This document shows positions 56,449 through 64,000 of a stretch of DNA of 64,000 nt, one piece after another. This DNA is from Venturia oleaginea (lineage: Eukaryota > Ascomycota > Dothideomycetes > Venturiales > Venturiaceae). The position numbers were made by a program, and so were the translations under genes. Below the pieces are notes generated by a model, which saw nothing but the letters and a program-made list of their open reading frames with translations, made no database searches and was not told the DNA's origin. The number at the start of each line of letters is the position of its first letter. Positions within the stretch are counted from its first letter, which is position 1. The stretch lies in NCBI GenBank assembly GCA_013176395.1, contig JABMLP010000020.1, positions 682,001 to 746,000 on the forward strand, given 5' to 3'.

Positions 56449-57304
56449 TCACATCTCGCCACACTGCGCGATGACCACATCCTGGATCGGCTTGTCGCCC
56501 GGTTTGGATGTGCGTGTGTTCTCCACTTTGTGAACGACGTCGAGACCGTCGACCACTTTGCCGAAAACGACATGCTTGTTATTTAGGAAGGGTGTTGGGA
56601 CAGTTGTGATGAAGAATTGAGAACCGTTGGTGTTTGGACCTGAGTTCTGTAAATGATTAATATTCATCCTTCATGACCGGTAGACGAAGATGACTCACGG
56701 CCATGCTCAACAGACCAGGCTGGTCATGCTTGAGCTGAAAGTTTTCATCTGCGAACTTCGATGTGCCGTAGATATTGGTCGAGCCCGTGCCATTGCCATT
56801 CAGAAAATCGCCTCCCTGAATCATGAATTCCTTGATCTGTCCATCAAAGCGGTTAGCAACGCATTCTCTTATCGGATAGAGGCGTTTCCGTGCAGACTTA
56901 CGACTCGATGGAATTTCGATCCTTTGTAGCCCTGGGGCCTACCCTGGGCATTCTTGCTCTCGCCTGTGCAGAACTGACGAAAGTTTTCGGCAGTCTTGGG
57001 AACAACATCGGCGAAGAGTTCCATCTGTCCATCGAAGGTTAATCTCGTCTGAGACAAGAATGGGATTCAACTGTTTCTCACCTTCACCCTCCCGAGAGGC
57101 TCTCCTACACAGTGAACAGAAGGTCAGCAAGGTGTCGAAACATGATGAGGAAACGAAGCTCGGGTGTACAAGACAAAACGCGCATGGTGAAGCAGTGCGT
57201 GCAGTGCGTGCAGTGCGTGCAGGACCGAGATAGTCGGAGTGTGTCTGCAAGTACTCACCTCCCAGCGACAAATCGAAGAAGACAATTGGATTAGGAGCGG
57301 CCAT
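56449..57304 (-). CDS. Cyclophilin-type peptidyl-prolyl isomerase
   Basis: Five exons (57304-57259, 57104-57082, 57024-56902, 56836-56699, 56646-56449) give 175 residues, the size of a cytosolic cyclophilin A. The enzyme catalyses proline cis/trans isomerisation and binds cyclosporin A. Core motifs are all present: [39 protein letters not shown] (catalytic Arg in FHRVI), [36 protein letters not shown], and [17 protein letters not shown]. Compared with textbook CypA the cyclosporin Trp region is replaced by FLNNKH, a Leu-Asn variant, which fits several fungal cyclophilins. The acceptor of exon 3 was chosen at ACAG|ATGGAA to give GRVKMELF. The first intron (154 nt) contains a 9-bp tandem repeat. 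Confidence 0.94.
57192..57218. repeat. 9-bp tandem repeat in cyclophilin intron 1
   Basis: Three exact units of GCAGTGCGT followed by GCAGG, lying within the first intron of the minus-strand cyclophilin gene. Confidence 0.85.
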
Positions 57305-57910
57305 GGTATGTGTTGAGGATCAGGTGGTGGCTGCATCGCGCAAGGTGCTCCGTACACGATTCCCATTCAGTCCTGACACCACCTGAGTCCCCCATCGTGA
57401 AGGTGAATCTATACAAACTGGAATCATCGTGGTACCATCACACAGCACTGTTCTTGCGCCCGCCACAGCTGGGTATAGCACTCGCACATTCCCTATAACT
57501 TCTCATCTACGTAGATTGTGGCATATCTTACTCTGAAACCCTCCCTCCACGCTCCAAGACTCTCTCCCTCGCTAGTGTCAGTGCGCGCATATCGAGCCAT
57601 CAAGAATTCCAAGCAAACCAAACCAAAGCCTCCTTCAATCCAATTCGCAACACCACCAGCTGTACAATCCTCTGCCCAATATTTCCACAGTCACCACTCA
57701 CTTTGTGCCATGTCACACTAAAACACGACAAGTCTCTGTCCTGCTGGGAACCCCAAGCCTTGCCCGCCACAGCCCCTTCTCCGTAGCTCTACCAATCCTG
57801 GCCGCCCGTTGGTCGTCATCCATTTCTGTATCTGCTCATCCCCCAAACTTCACCTCCATCACCGTCGAGTATTGCCACAATTCCTCGTCCACCCTTTTCA
57901 CTTCGACAAC
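57305..57910. promoter_or_regulatory. Divergent promoter region cyclophilin / RING gene
   Basis: 606 bp between outward-facing start codons. It is C/T-rich on the plus strand toward the RING gene, as is common in fungal 5' UTRs. No specific site was assigned. Confidence 0.45.
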
Positions 57911-59195
57911 ATGTCTTCATCCGCGAACCCGTCGCCGTCACCCACTCCCACCGGCAATGGAGGCGGCGGAAATGGCGGCGGCGGAAACGGCAACTCCAGC
58001 TCACCATTGCTATTCTTCGTTGCCCTCGGTTTCGGTGTGGTCTTTACAAACCTATGGTATGTTTGTGTTTGCTCATGTTCATGGCCATGCCTCAGTTGAC
58101 CCGCTTAGGATTATCGTCGGTGTAAAGTATTGCTTCCGCTACAACCAACGCAATCGCGCGCTGCGTGCACACGCAGATGGCGACCCAATTGACCTCACAT
58201 CCATGCCTCGACCTCACCGAAGGCGACGGGAGAAGAAGCTGATGACCATGGATGAAGTGAACACTCGATTCCCACTCATCAAATACAAGGCATGGAGAGC
58301 GTCCCGAGAACACCAGGGTCTGCCAGCAGCTGGGGGCATTACCGCACCACCAAGCCGTGCAGGGAGCATCAAAGACGTAGAGGGCACTATTGACGAATTA
58401 TCGAAACGTATGTCAGCCGACCAAGATCGTCCTGGATCTTCCTTATCTCACGTCAACCGCACAACTCCCGCATCTCCGGTACATCCCACGATTGCCGAAG
58501 TTCCTACGCTGAATGAGAAGACGGTAATTGAAACGACGAATGAGATGGCACACAGCAACCGTGACTCTATCGCCGCTGCGAAGACAAAAGCCATAGAAAC
58601 TGCGGATGAGGATTCCGACGACGAGGAGCATATTTCCGATGCAGCAGTACCAGAAGAATTGTTGAATGCACCAGGAGATACCTGCGCCATCTGTCTTGAC
58701 ATATTGGAAGATGACGAGGAGGTACGAGGATTGACTTGCGGACACGCCTTCCATGCCCATTGCCTGGATCCATGGTTATCAACTCGACGAGCCTGCTGTC
58801 CACTGTGCAAGGCTGACTACTACGTTCCAAAACCTCGTCCAGAAGGCGAGGCAAACACCGAATCTACTGGTCGACGCACTGGACACCCACTCCGTCTCAA
58901 CATGCCTCAAACACCTCAGAATTCATGGCTCGGAGGCCGCTACATGCCGGCGAGGTCGCGGATGATTATTCTGTCATCGAACCGTGGCTTGGGTGATCCT
59001 GCTGTGCAGCGGACTCGAAGTCAACATCGTGCAAGGAGACCTGCAGCAGCAGAGGTAAGCAATGAAACACCTACTTCAGGTGCGGGTTGGCGATCGCGGT
59101 TACCCATTTCAATACCCAATCCTTTCCGACGTCGTGCAAACGATGCTGCACAGGCCAACCCAACTCCTGGTCAACTGGAAGCTGCTACGAGATAA
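57911..59195 (+). CDS. Membrane-anchored RING-H2 ubiquitin ligase
   Basis: Two exons, 57911-58056 and 58109-59195, give 410 residues. After a Ser/Pro/Gly-rich start there is one membrane helix (about 30-58, LLFFVALGFGVVFTNLWIIV) completed by the intron junction, then a basic segment RRRREKKLMTMDEVNTRFPL. The RING-H2 finger spans 241-282 with ligands C241, C244, C259, H261, H264, C267, C279 and C282 (CAICL, CGHAFHAHC, CPLC). The intervening region is Ser/Thr/Asp-rich and the tail is Arg/Pro-rich. This plan (single helix, then RING-H2) matches E3 ligases of endomembranes such as the PA-TM-RING/Tul1-like and ATL types. The start at 57911 is preferred; the same frame of exon 2 stays open upstream without meaning. 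Confidence 0.87.
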
Positions 59196-60665
59196 GGCCT
59201 CTCTAAAACGAGGACAAGGTTCTCCTGCGCACTTCATTTTCCTTTGCGATACCCTCACCACATAACGACCTTACGCACAAGCATATCCACCGTAGGCTTA
59301 AACACGATCACATCGCCATCACCGTATGTTTACTTCCCTCCCACCAGCGATACTCCTCTTTTATATCAACGAATAGCGAAGATAACTACGAAAGAGTTGG
59401 ACATAATTACGACCTTCCTGATCAAGCCTTTGAGCATTCCTGTAAATAATAGAGATTTCTTCCTATATGAATAAGGTGGACGAACGTGATATATTTGCAT
59501 TGGATTGCATCTCTGCTATGTAGCAGTGGGTTTGGATCTGGGGAGGATCGAGAAATGGCATGGTGGAGTATTTCTCGGACAGGGAAGCATCATGGGCGGC
59601 TCTTATAGAAAGACCCAATGCTTTCAGGATTGCATAGTGCTGGACTTAATGAAATTTTTGACTGACAGATTCTGAAGTTGCTTGCAAGTTGGTGAGGGAA
59701 GCTCATTCTGAGCAATTTTCTATAAATAAAGATGTTCAACGCTGCAGATGAACTTTTACAAGGGCGCTAAAATTACCACAGCTGAGAGGAATTGGACTGT
59801 TGGCCAGCACGAGACTCAGCGTATTCTCTTGATGGTACGACTCAAGGCTGAGACGAGGAATGTTGTGCTCGATATTGATCCTCGTACCACAATCATGCAG
59901 TCAACATCAGACACCAGACCACAGCGCCAAAGCGCGACTTATAGCATGAAGCGGAAGCACACGGATCAAGATGAAAGTGTGCTCAACTCCGTCCAACATT
60001 CATGAATATCAGCTGATGCATTATATCCCAGGTCTTGATTGCGCGCTGTCGACCCACTCGCAGTGTGTCTGCTGAAGTATCAACGAATCAAGCCGACATC
60101 TTCAAAGCTGTCGACAATTTCCCTCTCATTACCATGCGAACTTTGTCTAATGATTCTCGAGCTAATCGTCTGGTTACAGTTTTGAAGAGGTCTTGGTTCA
60201 CCGTTTATCGTTTTTGGAGGCCGCGAGCTACCCTGCTATTCGTATTAGAGAAGATGCTATGGACGGCTACTATTGGGACTCTGAAGCTGGTTGCGTAGAC
60301 CGTAAAAGGTACATGAGAGGCTTAGCGAAGATATCGGTTACGTGGGGAATCGGGTCATGAGATACATTTATTCTCCTTGTCGACTGAAGTGAGATGAGCT
60401 CGGTGATTCATGGACGGAGGTTTCGACAGAGTATTGATAACGTGATGAATGTTGGACCTTCGATGACCCGAGCCACTACATCGAGGATAATCCGCTGGCG
60501 GGCATATACGGCGACGATGCAAAGGAGAAGAACGAGATTGTTAGCATAATTATAGGTAACAGGGACCTAAGATCACTCTCTTCTTTATGTCAATCAACAC
60601 CGGCAGTCGCAAATGCTGACGACCATTCATTAGCTTATGACAATGGAGCTCCTCTCCTCTTAAGA
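59196..60665. other. Intergenic between RING gene and retrotransposon
   Basis: Short frames at 59748-60298 have no domain or splice logic. The sequence grows AT-richer toward the LTR. The bases just left of the LTR (TAAGA) would be the target duplication, but the partner copy is outside the window. Confidence 0.4.
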
Positions 60666-61020
60666 TGTTGCGACCAAATTGGCCCCTGGTGGAGGCTTGT
60701 GCAGCGCCTTAGCTGTTTGCGTGACGGTAGGCCATGTCTATTGGCAGGTTAGGATATAATATATTAGCATGATCAGCAACATACCTCGGGCTCAGTTATA
60801 TAGAAGAGGTTGTAAAGATTACGACGTTATAACAGTTGGAAGTGTGGAGAGGATGGTGCTTGTCAGGGATTGAGAGAGACGTAGACACGTATAGACATAA
60901 TGATATTGCATAAGGTTCTAAGTTCTACGGAGAGCTCAAGATCAGACTAAGTCAAAGATCACGTGACCCTTAGTCACGTGACCTGAGGACAAAGAAGAAA
61001 GAAAGTCCGGATCCGTGACA
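60666..61020 (-). repeat. 3' LTR of the Ty3/gypsy element
   Basis: On the minus strand it starts TGTCACGGATCC and ends with GGTCGCAACA, so the ends are TGT...ACA, as for LTRs. It directly follows a polypurine tract with seven G (61021-61033, minus strand). The length is about 355 bp. It contains two GTCACGTGA palindromes (60958-60982), E-box/CACGTG-like sites that might act in its promoter. The inner boundary next to the polypurine tract is well supported; the outer one is inferred from the ACA end. Confidence 0.75.
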
Positions 61021-61357
61021 TGACCCCCCCTCAGGCGTCGTCATAGCTCCTGCGACGACGTGAAAAGAAAAGGGAGACAGTTGAACCAATTACAACAAGC
61101 CCATTGATAATCAACCAAAGAAAAAACAATGTAATGTGAGCACGTGCGGTAGTGACAGTGATGAAGCGAAGAAAAGTTGTTTGAAAATGCGGCAAATGCG
61201 CGGTAGTGGGGGTCACTATGCGGTGAATGTGTGGCAGTGGGGGTAACGGTGAGTGCGACACGGTTAGGACGCGAAAGCAACGCGAAAGTGATACGCATTG
61301 TGTGATGGCAGCCAGGCCGGGATGGCGGAGAGGAGTCGATTGGCTGAAGTAGTGTGG

Positions 61358-64000
61358 TTACTTAGTGGAGCACGGCTTCCAGTCCTTCGGTGGTTTGAAT
61401 CCATCTCTTGGGCCATCAGCATCTCGATTGAAGTGGTGAAAGTTGGCGATGTGTTCATCGCATGCTGTCAAATCTTTAGCATTGTGCCAAGTAGGTTTGT
61501 CGTAACCTTCCCATTGGACAAGGTACCAGAGTCGCATTTGCCTTTGGCCGTTCTTGGGAGTGCGGCCACGGACTGGTTTCCATCCAGAATCCAGTATACC
61601 GTCAACAGACCACTCTTCGTGTTCTCCGTCTTGACGAACGATCTTGACCGGTGGAGGCGGTTCGATAATCTGTCCGGGATAAGTTTCTGGATATTTAGGT
61701 GTTGACACTGGTGTCAGCAGGCTGGGATGGAACACAGGGTGTAGGCCTTGGAGTTGTTTTGGCAGAGCCAGTTCAAATGCTTTTCCGCCATGGACGACTC
61801 GGGTGATTGCGAAAGGTCCCATTTGGTAGTCATCAAGTTTAGCAGTAGGCCTCTCAGTCTTGATGTTCTTTGTAGACAACATGACCAAGTCCTTGACTTT
61901 GTACTCGGGAGAGTCGCGACGTTTTTTGTTGGCCTGAATGGCATGTTCAGTGGAGGCCCAGGCAATCTCGTCTTTCAGGTGTCGCCAAAGGGCTTCTTTA
62001 CGGCTAAGGATCTCGTCAACTGAGAGTCGTTGAAGCCGCTCTTGTCCTGTTCTAGGAGGTCCTGGGGGCTCAATTCCAGTCCGTGGGTGGCAATGGTAGG
62101 ATGCGAAGAAGGGTGACACGCCAGTCGACGAGTTGACCTTGTTATTTGAGAAGAATTCTGCTGATGGCAACAGTTGCACCCAGTCGTTTTGTGCGTAGTT
62201 ACAGAAACCTCGGAGGTACTGTTCCAGGAAGGCGTTGGCTATCTCAGACTGTCCATCTGATTCAGGATGATAGGCTGTAGAGAACTTTGGATGAGTTCCG
62301 ATCCTTTCGCACAGGTAGGTCCAGAATTCAGACATGAAGTTAGAGCCTCTATCGCTGATAAAAGACTCAGGGAAGCCCCATTCCTTCCACACTTCTCGTT
62401 CAAAGGCTTTAGCAAGATCTTGTGAAGTGATCTTCACCATCGGTATAAACTTGCGGCGTTTAGTTAAGCGGCACACCACTATCAGGATGTTGGTGTAGTT
62501 GATTCCATTGAAAGCGCTTAGTGGAAGGTCTACAATGAAGTCCATCGTAAGTTCTCGAAATGGTCGTTCTGCTGGAGGTAGAGGTTGCAGCAGTCCGGGT
62601 TTGCGCTGTCTAGATTTCTTGATTCGCATGCATCGCCTGCAATGAAGGACAAACTGAGCGACATCTTGTGACATGTTGGGCCAGGTGTAATTCCGATGAA
62701 GCAGATCGTACGTGGATGTTCTGCCACCATGGCCACCGATCTTGGACTCATGAGCAGATCGGAGAAGTGGAAGTCTCACTGTTGGAGGGACATACATGCG
62801 ATGTTCTAGAAAGAGGAGTCCTTGGTTACATTTGAAATCGTATAACTGTTTGCCGGGGAACAACTTGTGAGTCTCGGGTGTCAGATTCTTGTCCGCCAGT
62901 GACTTCTTAATCTGTATAGCAACTGAGTCTGTCTTGTAGTCTTTGCGGACTGACTGTTCCAGGTCGTAGTCCGCAAAGATGAGCGCAGAGAGTCGAATTG
63001 CCTCTAAGCTTGAAGTCGCATTGCTGTGTTTCACTTCTTTTGATAGATGCTGAGCTTTAAGGAGTTGCTGTTTGCGATGCTCGTGTCGCTCGTCTTTCAT
63101 ATTGGCTTCAGGCAAGTCCTGGGAACGTCGGGTAAGTGAATCGGGTTTCGTGCCTTGAACTCCGGGTCTGTATTGGATCTCAAAGTGGAACTGTGACAAG
63201 AACTTGCTCCACCTAGCCTGTCGTTGGTTCAGTTGCTTCGTTGTCATGAACCACTGTAGGTTACGGTGGTCAGTTAGAACTCGTGTTGGTGTATCTGAAT
63301 TTAAGCCGGCGAGCTCAGGTCTCCATTCTTCAAAGGCACGAATGATAGCGAGAAGTTCCTTATCGTAGATCTCGTAATTACACTCTGCTGGGTTCATCTT
63401 TTTGGAAAAGAAGGCCACAGGACGCAGAATACCGTCAGCGTGCATTTGAGAGAGAACCCCAGCAACTACCCAATCTGAGCTATCGGTCTCAACCCACGTC
63501 GGGAGACTCGGGTCGAAGTGACTAAGGATGATGTCGGGGTCAAAGGCCGCCTTGAGATTGCGGAATGCCTGGCCGTGGATATCGTCAATCCAGATAAATG
63601 GCGGCATCTTGCTAGGTTTCCAATCTGTGATACCCTTTGATATTTCTGTGAGGGGTTTTGCAATATTGGAGAAGTTCCGAATGAAGCGACGGTAAAAGTT
63701 GCAGAACCCAAGGAATGATAACACGTCATGAATGTTTACAGTAGTCTTCCATTCCTGAATGGCTTTGATCTTGGCGAGGTCCATTTTGAGGCCTTCAGTG
63801 GTGATAACCAATCCAAGGAACTTGACTGATTTGACATTGAATTCAGACTTTTTGATGTCGACAAACAGGCCAGCTTTCTGAAGTTTCTCAAGTACTTGGC
63901 GGACTTTAGCGAAGTGCTCGTCGTCATCATCGTTATCTGTATAAACCAGAATGTCGTCAAGATAAATGCACACAAAGAGATCGATGTATTCCCGTAGTGT
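61358..64000 (-). CDS. Gypsy Pol polyprotein, C-terminal 880 codons (RT-RNaseH-IN-chromodomain)
   Basis: The frame is open from the right window edge to the stop at 61358. It begins in the reverse transcriptase just before the catalytic YLDDILVYTD box and SFLGFCNFYRRFIRNFS. RNase H follows with ETDSSDWVVAGVLSQ, YDKELLAIIRAFEEW and TDHRNL, then YRPGVQGTKPDSLTRR. The integrase has an HHCC finger (HESKIGGHGG ... CRRCMRIKK) and the DDE core: MDFIVDLP, ISDRGSNFMSEFW and YHPESDGQSEIANAFLEQYL. After a GPY/F-like region (DYQMGPFAITRVV) comes a chromodomain near the C-terminus (WSVDGILDSG, YLVQWEGYDKPTWH), which in chromoviruses steers integration to marked chromatin. No frameshift or stop is seen. 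Confidence 0.95.
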   Translation of the reverse strand, partial: TLREYIDLFVCIYLDDILVYTDNDDDDEHFAKVRQVLEKLQKAGLFVDIKKSEFNVKSVKFLGLVITTEGLKMDLAKIKAIQEWKTTVNIHDVLSFLGFCNFYRRFIRNFSNIAKPLTEISKGITDWKPSKMPPFIWIDDIHGQAFRNLKAAFDPDIILSHFDPSLPTWVETDSSDWVVAGVLSQMHADGILRPVAFFSKKMNPAECNYEIYDKELLAIIRAFEEWRPELAGLNSDTPTRVLTDHRNLQWFMTTKQLNQRQARWSKFLSQFHFEIQYRPGVQGTKPDSLTRRSQDLPEANMKDERHEHRKQQLLKAQHLSKEVKHSNATSSLEAIRLSALIFADYDLEQSVRKDYKTDSVAIQIKKSLADKNLTPETHKLFPGKQLYDFKCNQGLLFLEHRMYVPPTVRLPLLRSAHESKIGGHGGRTSTYDLLHRNYTWPNMSQDVAQFVLHCRRCMRIKKSRQRKPGLLQPLPPAERPFRELTMDFIVDLPLSAFNGINYTNILIVVCRLTKRRKFIPMVKITSQDLAKAFEREVWKEWGFPESFISDRGSNFMSEFWTYLCERIGTHPKFSTAYHPESDGQSEIANAFLEQYLRGFCNYAQNDWVQLLPSAEFFSNNKVNSSTGVSPFFASYHCHPRTGIEPPGPPRTGQERLQRLSVDEILSRKEALWRHLKDEIAWASTEHAIQANKKRRDSPEYKVKDLVMLSTKNIKTERPTAKLDDYQMGPFAITRVVHGGKAFELALPKQLQGLHPVFHPSLLTPVSTPKYPETYPGQIIEPPPPVKIVRQDGEHEEWSVDGILDSGWKPVRGRTPKNGQRQMRLWYLVQWEGYDKPTWHNAKDLTACDEHIANFHHFNRDADGPRDGFKPPKDWKPCSTK

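Larger units (their letters stand above)
60666..64000 (-). mobile_element. Ty3/gypsy chromovirus retrotransposon, 3' part
   Basis: A minus-strand element whose 5' half (gag, protease, most of the reverse transcriptase, 5' LTR) lies beyond the right edge. Inside the window it carries the end of the reverse transcriptase, RNase H, integrase and a chromodomain, a 340-bp 3' non-coding part, a polypurine tract and the 3' LTR. The coding frame is unbroken to the window edge, so the copy could be young. Confidence 0.92.

Noticed and set aside
56869..57057. Alternative start of cyclophilin exon 3 at the ACGAGATTAACC acceptor
   Set aside because: It would insert a TRLTFDGQ peptide into the conserved GRVKMELF stretch; the acceptor just before ATGGAACTC restores the family sequence.

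Overview
The window is nuclear DNA of a filamentous ascomycete (Pezizomycotina). The evidence is dense protein genes split by short introns (mostly 48-60 nt, GT...AG), ordinary fungal housekeeping genes, a carotenoid/rhodopsin gene set as known from Fusarium and related fungi, and fungal-type pogo-like and chromodomain Ty3/gypsy elements. The class (Dothideomycetes, Leotiomycetes or other) cannot be fixed by eye. All exon boundaries were built by hand from splice signals, frame closure and family motifs.

Layout. 0-2.1 kb: the tail of an aminotransferase, then OST2/DAD1 and a TMEM14-like gene in divergent orientation. 3-15.4 kb: a carotenoid-retinal-opsin cluster, namely phytoene desaturase (carB type, minus), a small Cys-rich protein (minus), lycopene cyclase/phytoene synthase (carRA type, minus), a retinal-forming carotenoid oxygenase (carX type, plus) and a microbial rhodopsin (carO type, plus). 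A 1.1-kb non-autonomous pogo-like element (11.86-12.99 kb) sits between carX and carO. 16-38 kb: mainly housekeeping genes, namely GPI2/PIG-C, a 2EXR-like protein, a double-Myb telobox protein, an FSH1-type hydrolase, proteasome RPN5, a NAA38-like LSM protein, lipoyl synthase, an initiator tRNA-Met, RIB7, an unrecognised coiled-coil protein and a PSP1-domain protein. 37.5-41.7 kb is gene-poor.

41.7-49.6 kb: a MARVEL membrane protein, an MFS transporter, a PhlG-like C-C hydrolase and a class A FAD aromatic monooxygenase; the last three may form a small aromatic-compound module. 51-59 kb: a multi-pass membrane protein, a glycine-rich repeat protein, a cyclophilin and a membrane RING-H2 ubiquitin ligase. 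60.67 kb to the end: the 3' part of a minus-strand Ty3/gypsy retrotransposon with its 3' LTR; a diverged LTR-like relic lies at 45.5 kb.

How the genes work together. carRA makes phytoene and cyclises the ends, carB desaturates, carX cleaves carotenoid to retinal, and the rhodopsin binds retinal through a Schiff-base lysine. It keeps both proton-pump carboxylates. The torulene-cleaving and aldehyde-oxidising steps to neurosporaxanthin are not seen here. Four copies of a 60-75 bp palindromic motif (2.5, 2.85, 5.4 and 54.5 kb) look like an unnamed dispersed repeat.
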